The position numbers and the translations under genes were made by a program. From Hyphomicrobiales bacterium (GTDB taxonomy: Bacteria > Pseudomonadota > Alphaproteobacteria > Rhizobiales > NORP267), in contig JAJFHA010000018.1 of the NCBI GenBank assembly GCA_021775875.1, positions 62,001 to 126,000 on the forward strand: a DNA stretch of 64,000 bases, written 5' to 3'. Each line of letters begins with the position of its first letter. The stretch's first letter is position 1. Positions 46,123 to 56,938 of this stretch are shown here, piece after piece. The notes beneath the pieces are model-generated. The model had not been told where the DNA came from. It saw only the letters and a program-made list of their open reading frames with translations, and ran no database searches.

Positions 46123-49100
46123 TTAAACCGCTTCGCGGTATTGTTCAGCGGTCTCCAAATCAACCGAAACCAGCTGGCTAACGCCTCGTTCCGCCATGGT
46201 GACGCCAAACAGGCGGTTCATGCGGCTCATCGTGATGGCATTATGGGTAATGACCATGAAACGGGTTTCGGTTGTGCTCGCCATTTCTTCGATCAAAGTG
46301 CAGAAACGTTCCACGTTGGCGTCATCAAGCGGCGCATCAACTTCGTCCAGCACACAGATTGGTGCCGGGTTGGTGAGGAACACCGCGAAAATCAGGGCAA
46401 GCGCCGTCAGGGCCTGTTCGCCGCCAGACAGCAAGGACAATGTTTGTGGTTTTTTACCGGGCGGCCGCGCCACAATTTCCAGCCCGGCTTCAAGCGGATC
46501 ATCGGATTCGGTAAGCTGCAATTCTGCTTCACCACCTACAAACAGTGTCTGGAACAGGTTTTGGAAATGGGTGTTGACGGAATCGAATGCCAGCAACAGC
46601 CGCTCGCGTCCTTCCCGGTTCAATTGCCCAATGGCATGACGCAATTTACGGATCGCGGCTTCCAGATCTTCCTGTTCGGCCTTCATCGATGTGAGTTGCT
46701 CTTCAACTTCAAGCGCTTCTTCCTCGGCTCGTAAATTGACAGCGCCGATGCGCTCGCGGCTTGCGGACAATTTTTCAAGTTTCTCGTCGGTCGCATTCAA
46801 CTCCGGCAAATCAGCATCTGCGTTAAATCCGGCAAGCGAAAGCAATTGCGCCGGGCGCACCTGTACCTGATCTGCAATTTCTTCAGCGATTTCACTACGC
46901 CGGTTCCGGGCCGCTTCAAGGCGGGCTTCGATCCGGGCAAGGTCTTCGCGCACATTGGCAAGGGCAGATTCTGCTTCCCGACTTGCTTTGTCGGCTTCAT
47001 TCAGTTTGGTTTCGCCTTCGGCAACGGCGTCGCCGGCTTCTTTGTGGACGGCTTCAGCGCGGGAAATTTCTTCAATCAGGGATTTCCGCCGCGCAGCCAC
47101 AGTTTCCGGCATCTGCGCGAGGGTTTCCAATTCAATCCGCGCCCCGGCGTCGCGCTCGGTCAGGGTCGCGATATGGGCTTCGGCACCGGTCTTGCGCTTG
47201 CCCCAGTTTTCGCGCTCACGGCCTATGCTTTCAAGTCTGCGGCGGCGCAAGTCGGCCTCGCGGGACAGCCCGTCAAAGCGAGCTTTGTTTTCTGCGTATG
47301 ATGCCCGCATGCCGGCAACCTCTGTCTGGAGGGCGCCGACCAAAGCTTCCAACTCATCGCTCGCCTGCAATTCAGAGAGTGCACGCTTGGCGTCTTCGCA
47401 AACGCCTTCGGATTCCTGCAACGATGATTTCAACCGTATCTGGGCTTCCTTGAGGGCGCTGATCCGGGCGGTCTGCTGGCTGGAATTTCGCTCTGCCGCT
47501 GCCATTTTATTCTGGGCTTGCGACAATACAGTCTGGGCATCGCGCCAAGAGGCACGGCGCTCGGCTTCCTGAATGGCTAGCCGCTTGGTGTTTGCGGCGC
47601 AGGTATCAAGTTCCATCCGGGCCATGCTGGCACGGGCTTCAGCGGCCTTGGCTTCGAGCACCGTATCTTCAAGTCGGTTGCGCTGGGCCAGCCGTTGCGC
47701 TGAGGCGCTTGGCGCGTCGGCACTAATGACAAATCCGTCCCAGCGCCAGAAATCGCCCTTGCGCGAAACCAGTCGCTGGCCCGGTTTCAGTAATTGCTGA
47801 AACTCCTTGCCGCGCTCAGGGTCAACCAGACCAACCTGGGTCAGGCGACGGTGCAGTACATCAGGTGCCCGTACATGGCGATCAAGTGGCGTGACCCCAT
47901 CCGGCAATTCCGGATCATCGTCAGGGTTTTCAACCAGTCCCCAATGGGCAGGGGCAGCATCATCGGCGGACGCGTCAAGATCATCACCAAGCGCGGCGCC
48001 GAGCGCGATTTCGTACCCCTTGTCGACTTCGATGGCATCAACAAGTGACGGCCACAAATCGCTGCCTTCAACATTCAGGACTTTGGTCAGTGCGGCGACT
48101 TCGGCTTTTAATTGCTCTGCTTCCCGCTCGATCGCCATCCAGGGATCACGCAAAGCGGATTCCTTCTCGCGGGCTTCGGTGAGCCGGGTTTCAAAATCAA
48201 GCGCGGATATTTCTGCTTTTCCAACGGCAGTAACAGCGGCTTCCACGGCACCGGCGATGCGCTGCAAATCAGAATCTTTGCCGTTTTCTTCTTCAATCAC
48301 CGCCAGTTCGTCGTCGACTTCTGTCATCTGGGAAGAAAAACGGCCAGCCCGGTCCTGTTGGTCTGAAATCGAGCGTTCAAGCTGGTTGCGACGGGCTTTG
48401 CTCGCGGCGGTTTCATCCAGTTGGTCGGAGAGTTTTTTCTCCTGAATTTCAAGTTTACCTTTGTCTGCCGCCAGCGTGTCAGCGGCTTTTTGCTCGCTCT
48501 CGCCGGAATTTTCGGTCGCATCGCGAATTTCTTTTTCTTCGGTCATCAACCCGCGCAAAGCGTCGTCGGCTTCAGCAATTACCGCTTGCTCGCGCTTCAC
48601 GTCAGCGGCACTCTGCTCGATAAGGGCTGCAATCTCTTCCAGTCGCCGCCGCGCCTGTTCTTCTTCCTTGTCCAGTTGTTCACCGGCCAACCGAATTCTT
48701 TGCAACGCCGCCGCCAGTTTGGCTTCGGTCTCGCGCAATTCGGGCATGCCGTTGGCGGCAATGGCGCGTTCGCGCGAACACGCGGCCGTTGCCTGGGTTT
48801 TTTCGGCGGCCGCCAGGGTCTGATGTCCATGGAGGCGTTCGTCGTTGGTGACGCCCTCTTCAACGCCGGTCCATTTAAGATGCAAAAGCAGCGCCTGGCA
48901 TTTTCGAATATCTTCGGAGATTTTCTTGTACCGGGCAGCGTGGCGCGATTGCCGCTGCAAATTTTGAAGCTGGGCTTCAACTTGCCCGGACATATCGCCA
49001 AGGCGTTCCAGATTGGCCTCAGCTCCCTTCAGCCTCAATTCCGCTTCGTGGCGGCGCGAATATAACCCGGAAATACCAGCCGCTTCTTCAAGCAAACGCC

Positions 49101-49581
49101 GCCGTGCGGTGGGTTTGGAATTGATCAGCTCGCCAATCTGTCCCTGACGCACGAGTGCTGGCGAGCGGGACCCGGTTGATGCGTCAGCAAATAAAAGTTG
49201 CACATCACGCGCCCGCACATCCTTGCCGTTGATCCGATAAACGGACCCGGCTTCACGCTCGATCCGGCGCGTGACTTCGAGAATATCGGCATCGTTGAAA
49301 CTTGTCGGCGCGGTGCGGTCGGAATTGTCGATCTGGAGCGTGACCTCAGCCGAATTGCGGGCAGGGCGGTTGCCGGAGCCTGAAAAAATGACATCATCCA
49401 TGCCAGACCCGCGCATGCTCTTGTACGAGCTTTCGCCCATCACCCAGCGAACGGCTTCCACAAGGTTGGATTTGCCGCAGCCATTGGGGCCGACAATTCC
49501 GGTCAATCCGGGTTCGACAAGAACCTCGGTGCCTTCAACAAAGGATTTGAACCCATGCATCCTGAGACGGGTAAACTTCAT
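46123..49581 (-). CDS. smc: Chromosome segregation protein SMC
   Basis: Condensin ATPase that organises and helps segregate chromosomes. About 1152 residues from ATG 49581 (MKFTRLRMHGFKSF); a GTG at 49596 is an alternative, but GGCGGA 7 nt upstream favours the ATG. N-terminal Walker A is in GIVGPNGCGKSNLVEAVRWV. Two long coiled coils flank a hinge (roughly residues 500-640). The C-terminal signature LSLLSGGEQALTALAL and Walker B ICVLDEVDAPLDD close the head. The neighbouring replication and repair genes (dciA-like, mutY, ccrM) fit a chromosome maintenance block. Confidence 0.96.
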   Translation of the reverse strand: MKFTRLRMHGFKSFVEGTEVLVEPGLTGIVGPNGCGKSNLVEAVRWVMGESSYKSMRGSGMDDVIFSGSGNRPARNSAEVTLQIDNSDRTAPTSFNDADILEVTRRIEREAGSVYRINGKDVRARDVQLLFADASTGSRSPALVRQGQIGELINSKPTARRRLLEEAAGISGLYSRRHEAELRLKGAEANLERLGDMSGQVEAQLQNLQRQSRHAARYKKISEDIRKCQALLLHLKWTGVEEGVTNDERLHGHQTLAAAEKTQATAACSRERAIAANGMPELRETEAKLAAALQRIRLAGEQLDKEEEQARRRLEEIAALIEQSAADVKREQAVIAEADDALRGLMTEEKEIRDATENSGESEQKAADTLAADKGKLEIQEKKLSDQLDETAASKARRNQLERSISDQQDRAGRFSSQMTEVDDELAVIEEENGKDSDLQRIAGAVEAAVTAVGKAEISALDFETRLTEAREKESALRDPWMAIEREAEQLKAEVAALTKVLNVEGSDLWPSLVDAIEVDKGYEIALGAALGDDLDASADDAAPAHWGLVENPDDDPELPDGVTPLDRHVRAPDVLHRRLTQVGLVDPERGKEFQQLLKPGQRLVSRKGDFWRWDGFVISADAPSASAQRLAQRNRLEDTVLEAKAAEARASMARMELDTCAANTKRLAIQEAERRASWRDAQTVLSQAQNKMAAAERNSSQQTARISALKEAQIRLKSSLQESEGVCEDAKRALSELQASDELEALVGALQTEVAGMRASYAENKARFDGLSREADLRRRRLESIGRERENWGKRKTGAEAHIATLTERDAGARIELETLAQMPETVAARRKSLIEEISRAEAVHKEAGDAVAEGETKLNEADKASREAESALANVREDLARIEARLEAARNRRSEIAEEIADQVQVRPAQLLSLAGFNADADLPELNATDEKLEKLSASRERIGAVNLRAEEEALEVEEQLTSMKAEQEDLEAAIRKLRHAIGQLNREGRERLLLAFDSVNTHFQNLFQTLFVGGEAELQLTESDDPLEAGLEIVARPPGKKPQTLSLLSGGEQALTALALIFAVFLTNPAPICVLDEVDAPLDDANVERFCTLIEEMASTTETRFMVITHNAITMSRMNRLFGVTMAERGVSQLVSVDLETAEQYREAV

Positions 49582-49617
49582 GCTGTGATCCGCCACAATG
49601 CTACAGAAATGGCGCGG

Positions 49618-50244
49618 CTAGGTGAGCCCACCAATGATGGTTTCAAGCGCTTCGTACGATTGCACACCACGGTGCAAATCGCCGTTGATAAAGAATGTTG
49701 GCGTTGAACGAACATCGAAATTTGTTTCCGCCCGGTTTTTGACCCAATTCACTCCATCCAGCAGTCGCTGATTCGAGAGGCAACTGTCAAAGGTCTCCTG
49801 TGTGAAACCTGCCTGACGCGAAATGTTAAACAGCGCCGAAACAGGGTCGTTTGTCCGGGTCCATGTGGCCTGCAACTCAAAAAGCGCGTCGATAAACGTG
49901 AAATATCTGGTGTCACCAGCGCAGCGCGCCAGCATGAAAGCCCCGGCAGCTAGCGGATCCAGAGGGAATTCTCGCAGGATAAAATAGACCTTGCCGGTAT
50001 CGATATAATTCTCTTTCAGAGCCGGAAAAATTGTGTTGTGAAAAATCGCGCAATGGCCGCAGGTCATCGAAGCATATTCAATAATCTGCACCGGCGCGTT
50101 CGGATCACCCATTGCTTTTTCGCCAAGCGGCCCGGCGACCATCAATTCGTCTCCACTCTGGGCAAACGAAACCGGCATGTTGATGCCTGTCATTATGGCC
50201 GTCGCAGAGGTGCCCGCCAGAAAATTACGCCGATTCAAGATCAT
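49618..50244 (-). CDS. Exported DsbA-family thiol oxidoreductase
   Basis: About 208 residues from ATG 50244 (MILNRRNFLAGTSATAIM), where a GAGGA site is 6 nt upstream; ATG 50256 is an alternative. The N-terminus looks like a Tat-type signal (NRRNFLAG). The thioredoxin-fold active site is CGHC in YASMTCGHCAIFHNT, and cis-Pro is in STPTFFINGDLH. It is probably a periplasmic disulfide or protein-quality enzyme of the DsbA/ScsC kind. It follows smc's promoter region on the same strand; smc begins 36 nt after its stop. Confidence 0.9.
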   Translation of the reverse strand: MILNRRNFLAGTSATAIMTGINMPVSFAQSGDELMVAGPLGEKAMGDPNAPVQIIEYASMTCGHCAIFHNTIFPALKENYIDTGKVYFILREFPLDPLAAGAFMLARCAGDTRYFTFIDALFELQATWTRTNDPVSALFNISRQAGFTQETFDSCLSNQRLLDGVNWVKNRAETNFDVRSTPTFFINGDLHRGVQSYEALETIIGGLT

Positions 50245-50347
50245 CTTAATCCTCATTCATCCAGGTTGGTTGCCGTGCTGTATGTCAGCGCGTTCTGATT
50301 GTAGGCAAAATGTGGCCTTGTCGCGGCCAAAGCAAATGAATTATTAG

Positions 50348-50866
50348 TCATTTTTCACCAATGGCCGCTTCAAGACGCGCCAGAGCGGCATCAAGCGGAT
50401 CATCTTGTTCGCTATCCTCGTCGGAACAACTTTCCTGCTTGGCGGGAATAGGCTCCGCGTGCTTCCGGATCGGTGCAGCCGTTCTGGCCAACGGCGCTTG
50501 CAGAATTCGCAATGATTGAATCAGCGGTGCGCCGAGATAAATATTGATCCGCTCAATAATCTGTCCCGCCATATGTTGAATTTCGAGGGCCACAGGACCT
50601 TCAACCCGCAGATGCAAAATTGCCGTCTGGCCATTTTCGCCATGGTGACCGGGCGGCGGGTTGGTCCAGCTAAGTTTTTCTGGCGCGGTCATTTCAGCCA
50701 ATTCGTCACCAACAATTGCCTGCCAGTTGGATACAATCTGGTGCGTCCCAAAGCCCCGGCTTGAAAAAACATCCTGTAATACAGATGAGGCGGCATCTCC
50801 GGCACTGACCGCAGGGCTCTTGAACGGGGATGCCGGCAAGCGGCGCTTTGACACTTGTTTTGCCAT
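50348..50866 (-). CDS. DUF721 (DciA-like) protein
   Basis: 172 residues from ATG 50866 (MAKQVSKRRLPASPF). The DUF721 domain (about residues 20-130) has FSSRGFGTHQIVSNWQAIVG and EGPVALEIQHMAGQIIERIN. It is followed by an acidic, low-complexity tail (SCSDEDSEQDDPLDAA). DciA-type proteins recruit the replicative helicase in bacteria lacking DnaC; assignment to DciA is by fold and context. A longer frame to 51103 would overlap mutY and is rejected. It is divergent from mutY. Confidence 0.85.
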   Translation of the reverse strand: MAKQVSKRRLPASPFKSPAVSAGDAASSVLQDVFSSRGFGTHQIVSNWQAIVGDELAEMTAPEKLSWTNPPPGHHGENGQTAILHLRVEGPVALEIQHMAGQIIERINIYLGAPLIQSLRILQAPLARTAAPIRKHAEPIPAKQESCSDEDSEQDDPLDAALARLEAAIGEK

Positions 50867-50945
50867 GGGTTCAGCATAGGCTGATCTGTCGAATCGGTCC
50901 AGCAGGTTGGTCGCCGAACAGCAGGTTTTACTGACGCGGGACCGA

Positions 50946-53128
<2,183 letters not shown>

Positions 53129-53180
53129 TTACGCTACACCACACAAACAAAACAATGCGTGGATGGTGCCGTCATGTTGG

Positions 53181-53195
53181 TAAAATTTCGATTAA
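53181..53195 (-). promoter_or_regulatory. Candidate CtrA-type site upstream of ccrM
   Basis: On the minus strand it reads TTAA-TCGAAAT-TTTAC (one mismatch to TTAA-N7-TTAAC). It lies 53-67 nt upstream of the ccrM ATG, a position compatible with activation, as known for ccrM in Caulobacter. No GANTC occurs in this 97-nt spacer as far as I can see. The function is inferred. Confidence 0.4.
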
Positions 53196-53225
53196 GAGAT
53201 TGAAACTATCCGCGTTTCCGAAATC

Positions 53226-53855
53226 TCAGCGGCTTTCCAGCGCGACTTTGATCGGGCGAAAACTACGCCGGTGATGAGGTGTGACGCCGTGTTTCGCAAG
53301 ACCAATTTGATGCGCCTTGGTGCCGTATCCCATATTGGTCTCCCACCCATAGCCTGAATGTTCCAGCGCTAATTCCTTCATGATACGGTCGCGGGTCACT
53401 TTGGCGACAATCGAAGCGGCGGCAATCGACAATGACCGCCCGTCACCGCCGACAATGGTTTGGCAGGAAATCTTGGTTGGCGGTATCTGGTTGCCATCCA
53501 CAAGTATGGCGTCGGGTGTTTTCGCCAGCCCTGCAATCGCATTGGCCATGGCTTCAAGACTGGCGCGAAGAATGTTCAGCCGGTCAATTTCGGCAGGCGA
53601 GATGAGGGCTACCGAAAAAGTGGCAACCTTTGTGATCTCTTCAAAGATTTGATCCCGGCGTTTGGGGGACAATTTTTTAGAATCATTTAACCCGTCAGGA
53701 ATGCGGGCAGGGTCGAGAATAACCGCTGCCGCTACCACCGGCCCGGCCCAGGGCCCGCGCCCAACTTCATCAACGCCAGCGACAATCTTCGCGCCACTGG
53801 CAAATTGTGCTTCTTCAAAAGAGAAATCGGGGAGATTGGAATCAGCCTTGCCCAT
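53226..53855 (-). CDS. rnhB: Ribonuclease HII
   Basis: Cuts RNA in RNA-DNA hybrids including single ribonucleotides. 209 residues. Catalytic residues are in VAGVDEVGRGPWAGPVVAA (Asp29, Glu30). IAAASIVAKVTRD and the C-terminal GYGTKAHQIGLAKHGVTPHH are family hallmarks. It follows the radical SAM gene by 57 nt on the same strand and precedes ccrM. Confidence 0.95.
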   Translation of the reverse strand: MGKADSNLPDFSFEEAQFASGAKIVAGVDEVGRGPWAGPVVAAAVILDPARIPDGLNDSKKLSPKRRDQIFEEITKVATFSVALISPAEIDRLNILRASLEAMANAIAGLAKTPDAILVDGNQIPPTKISCQTIVGGDGRSLSIAAASIVAKVTRDRIMKELALEHSGYGWETNMGYGTKAHQIGLAKHGVTPHHRRSFRPIKVALESR

Positions 53856-53912
53856 GCGCCATGGTGCAAAGACCGGTCCGGGATCGCAAGGCCTAATCCG
53901 GCAAGGTCATTA

Positions 53913-55100
53913 TCAACTTGCCTGTTTGAAAAAATCCAGTTGCTGGCCGGAAATTGCAGGCGGTACAAAAAAGTCTGTTCTGAGCGACGATCTCCCAGAA
54001 TTGAATTTTTCGCGGCCGGTGGCTATTTCAAACCGTCGCCCGATGCTCCAGGCATAAGGCCCGGTGCCGCGCATCCGCTGGCCCCAGGTCGCATCATAAT
54101 CAGCCCCACCGCGCATTTCTTTCATTTGCGACATTACCTTTGCGGCGCGGTCGGAGAAATGTTCCTGAAGCCATTCGCGGAATAAATCGCGTACCTCGTG
54201 CGGCAACCGAAGCAGGATATACCCGGCTTCCCGTGCGCCTTCGGCTTTGGCATAGGCGAGGATTTTCTCGATCTCCATATCGTTGATGGCGGGAATAACC
54301 GGTGCCACCATGACGCTGACGGGGATACCCGCTTTTGACAGCGCCCGGATGGTTTCCATTCGCCGCCCCGGTGCCGCGGCGCGGGGTTCCATGATCCGTG
54401 ACAATTTGTGGTCGAGGCTGGTAACTGAAATGGCGACCTTGACCAGCCCACGCGCTGCCATCGGCGCCAAAATATCCAGATCGCGCAGGATCAACGCCGA
54501 CTTGGTGACAATCCCGACCGGATGGGAGGTGCGCGCAAGTACTTCCAGAATTGACCGCATGATCCTGTGGTCACGCTCAATCGGCTGATAAGGATCTGTA
54601 TTGGTGCCAATCGCGATTACGCGCGGTTCATAGCCCGGCGCCGCCAGTTCTTTTTCAAGAAGCGCGGCGGCGTTTGGCTTGGCGAATAATTGCGTTTCGA
54701 AATCAAGCCCCGCCGAGAGGCCATAATAGGCGTGCGTTGGCCGGGCAAAACAATAGACACAGCCATGCTCGCATCCCTGATACGGATTGATGGAGCGATC
54801 AAACGAAACATCCGGCGATTGGTTTCGCGTGATGATCTTGCGAGCTTTTTCCATCACAACTTTGGTGCGGAACGGTGCTGGCTCAAATTCCAGATCCCAG
54901 CCATCATCAATTGCAACCCGGTCTTCTGCTTCAAACCGGCCTGAATGATTGGATGCGGCTCCGCGCCCGCGCCGGTTGACCTTATCAACCAGCCCTCGGG
55001 CAAAGAAACCCGGACCATCCGCAAAAATTTGCGTGAGGGGGGCAGGTCCGGGCTTCTGTCCGGAGACGCGTTCTGCATTGAGAGCTTTGCGTTCCATCAT
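53913..55100 (-). CDS. PA0069-family radical SAM protein
   Basis: Spore-photoproduct-lyase-like radical SAM protein of the PA0069 family. About 395 residues from ATG 55100 (MMERKALNAERV); the frame opens at a TTG further up. The cluster motif CEHGCVYCFAR (CxxxCxxC) is at about residue 117. Then come the family blocks GTNTDPYQPIERDHRIMRS, VGIVTKSALILRD and SVTSLDHKLSRIMEPR. The reaction is unknown. Confidence 0.9.
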   Translation of the reverse strand: MMERKALNAERVSGQKPGPAPLTQIFADGPGFFARGLVDKVNRRGRGAASNHSGRFEAEDRVAIDDGWDLEFEPAPFRTKVVMEKARKIITRNQSPDVSFDRSINPYQGCEHGCVYCFARPTHAYYGLSAGLDFETQLFAKPNAAALLEKELAAPGYEPRVIAIGTNTDPYQPIERDHRIMRSILEVLARTSHPVGIVTKSALILRDLDILAPMAARGLVKVAISVTSLDHKLSRIMEPRAAAPGRRMETIRALSKAGIPVSVMVAPVIPAINDMEIEKILAYAKAEGAREAGYILLRLPHEVRDLFREWLQEHFSDRAAKVMSQMKEMRGGADYDATWGQRMRGTGPYAWSIGRRFEIATGREKFNSGRSSLRTDFFVPPAISGQQLDFFKQAS

Positions 55101-55194
55101 TTGAATATAGCAAATCAAACAGAACAAAACAAGAACATATTTAATATCGGTAATTTGATATGCCGCCGGGCGGTCCCTTTGCTATAGAAGCCGG

Positions 55195-55869
55195 ATGATC
55201 AGCGTCATCATCCCCACCTTGAACGCCGCCAACGGCCTGCCGGCCACTCTGGAAGCGCTTGTGCAGGCCTCTGTTGAGGGGCTAGTCGGTGAGGTGATCA
55301 TCAGCGACGGCGGGTCCAGCGATGCAAGCGAAGCGATTGCCGAAGCAGCCGGATGCAAATGGCTGTCCGGCACCCCCGGTCGCGGCCAGCAATTGGCGGC
55401 AGGTGCGGAAGTGGCCAATAAATCCTGGCTGCTATTTTTGCATGCCGACACCATTCTGGATGAAAACTGGATCACCGACGCCCGTCAACATATGGCGTTG
55501 ATGCCGGGCAAAGCGGCCAGTTTCAAATTTGCCATGGCCTCGCCGCGTTTGCGGGCGCGGATAATCGAAAAACTGGTCGATCTGCGCTGCCGGATTTTTT
55601 CTCTGCCCTATGGCGATCAGGGCTTGTTGATCGAAAAGGAGCTTTACGACAGCCTTGGCGGGTATCGGCAAATGGCCCTGATGGAAGACGTGGAATTTGT
55701 CCGCCGGATTGGCCGCAGGCGTTTGCGTCATTTGCGGGCACGGGCAACAAGCTCTGCGGTCCGCTACGAGCGGGACGGTTATTTTCGCCGTACCTTAAAA
55801 AACATGTTTTGTGTCAGCCTCTATTTTGCCCGCGTGCCGATCGCGACAATCAAACGGATTTACGGCTAG
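55195..55869 (+). CDS. Glycosyltransferase, arsenosugar-biosynthesis type (TIGR04283)
   Basis: 224-residue GT2-fold glycosyltransferase. It begins MISVIIPTLNAANGLPATLE and has IISDGGSSDASEAIAEAAG, then LLFLHADTILDENWITDAR, the metal-binding Asp region. This matches the TIGR04283 family tied to arsenosugar biosynthesis in some bacteria. No arsM or ars genes are in the window, so a role on another metabolite is possible. Upstream is a CTATAGA element about 9 nt before the ATG that could act as a -10 of a nearly leaderless transcript. It overlaps the next gene by one base (TAGTG). Confidence 0.85.
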   Translation: MISVIIPTLNAANGLPATLEALVQASVEGLVGEVIISDGGSSDASEAIAEAAGCKWLSGTPGRGQQLAAGAEVANKSWLLFLHADTILDENWITDARQHMALMPGKAASFKFAMASPRLRARIIEKLVDLRCRIFSLPYGDQGLLIEKELYDSLGGYRQMALMEDVEFVRRIGRRRLRHLRARATSSAVRYERDGYFRRTLKNMFCVSLYFARVPIATIKRIYG

Positions 55870-56483
55870 TGTATACACGATCAAAACCGGTCCTGTTCAT
55901 CATGGCCCGTGCGCCCATGGCGGGACGAGCCAAAACCCGCCTTGCGGCAAAGATAGGCGTAGCTGAGGCGATCCGGTTTTACCGCGCCATGAGCCGGTCA
56001 CTCGCAATCCGGCTCGGCAACGATCCGCGTTGGGAAACAATTATCGCGGTGACCCCGGATGACGAAGTGGCGAATCTCAGTTGGCCAGCGCACCTGCCCC
56101 GTATTCCTCAAGGAGCTGGTAATCTCGGCGACCGAATGCAGCGCCTGCTGGATATGAGCCGGGGCAGGCGAGCGATGGTCATTGGTTCAGATATTCCGGG
56201 CATTAAACCCGCTCATATCGCTACCGCTATTTCAGCACTTGGGCAAAAACCGGCAGTCTTTGGCCAAGCCCCCGATGGCGGCTTTTGGCTGGTCGGGAGC
56301 CGGGGTACGCCGCGCGTCCCGGATTTCTTTTCCGGAATCCGCTGGTCGTCGCAACACACCCTTGCAGACACGATAAAAAAGTTAGGCGCAGAAAATATCG
56401 CCCTGATCGATCATCTGGAAGATGTGGATGAATCGGCGGAATACCGGGTCTGGAAAGCGATGGCAGGCCGGGTGGTGAGGTGA
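55869..56483 (+). CDS. Glycosyltransferase-like DUF2064 protein (TIGR04282)
   Basis: 204 residues from GTG 55869, sharing its G with the stop of the upstream gene (TAGTG). A nucleotidyltransferase-like fold is suggested by VLFIMARAPMAGRAKTRLA, LGDRMQRLLDMSRGRRAMVI, and GSDIPGIKPAHIATAI, the TIGR04282/DUF2064 pattern. It is nearly always paired with TIGR04283 as here. The biochemical role is not settled. The reading frame extends back to 55809 inside the other gene, but the GTG keeps the pair tight. Confidence 0.83.
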   Translation: MYTRSKPVLFIMARAPMAGRAKTRLAAKIGVAEAIRFYRAMSRSLAIRLGNDPRWETIIAVTPDDEVANLSWPAHLPRIPQGAGNLGDRMQRLLDMSRGRRAMVIGSDIPGIKPAHIATAISALGQKPAVFGQAPDGGFWLVGSRGTPRVPDFFSGIRWSSQHTLADTIKKLGAENIALIDHLEDVDESAEYRVWKAMAGRVVR

Positions 56484-56515
56484 CCAAAAATTTTTATTTG
56501 TCCACTCCCTTCTGC

Positions 56516-56842
56516 CTACCTTCCTGGAAATTGGCCAAGAAAAGAGTCGCAACGATTAATGTTGTAGTCGTTCTGTAGCTCGCGCAATCGATTCCGTTCT
56601 ATATCAATTTCTCTGTCCAAAGCACTTCTTTTGGCAACATTCTCAGATAGTACCCGCCTAAGCCTTTCAATTTCAGTTGGATCATTTGAGTTTAGTTTTT
56701 GCTTCACAATATTTTGGTATTCATTCACTGAATGGGCTCGTTCCTGCTGCATTTGGGCAATAACCTGTTCTTTTGAATAGGCAAATCGGGAAATTCCTAG
56801 GCAGGCATTTCTTGAGGGCTCTGATTTTGTAGTAATCTGCAT
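56516..56842 (-). CDS. Small coiled-coil protein, accessory locus B
   Basis: 108 residues, no signal peptide or membrane helix. It is a charged coiled coil (about 25-95: IERLRRVLSENVAKRSALDR, EIDIERNRLRELQNDY). It ends NINRCDSFLGQFPGR, like the C-terminal tail of the locus A protein. Starts at ATG 56842 (MQITTKSEPSRNACL). Divergent from the exported protein gene over 96 nt. Function is unknown. Confidence 0.75.
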   Translation of the reverse strand: MQITTKSEPSRNACLGISRFAYSKEQVIAQMQQERAHSVNEYQNIVKQKLNSNDPTEIERLRRVLSENVAKRSALDREIDIERNRLRELQNDYNINRCDSFLGQFPGR

Positions 56843-56869
56843 ATCAATTGACCTTTTTTATGAATTTGG

Positions 56870-56885
56870 CCCATTATAAAATGGG
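56870..56885. promoter_or_regulatory. Palindrome in the locus B divergent promoter
   Basis: CCCATT at 56870-56875 and AATGGG at 56880-56885 flank ATAA, a perfect 6-bp-arm palindrome in the 96-nt spacer between the coiled-coil and exported protein genes. It is a candidate operator shared by both. A TTGACATAAAAATGG stretch at 56928-56942 overlaps the start of the exported protein gene and may mark a promoter. Confidence 0.35.
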
Positions 56886-56938
56886 AATTTCGGTCGGGGA
56901 TAAGTTTATGGAATTTACTCCAATTTTTTGACATAAAA

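Noticed and set aside
46955-47572. 205-codon frame opposite smc, Ala/Arg/Ser-rich
   Set aside because: Long antisense frame created by the codon bias of the coiled-coil region; no homology pattern seen.
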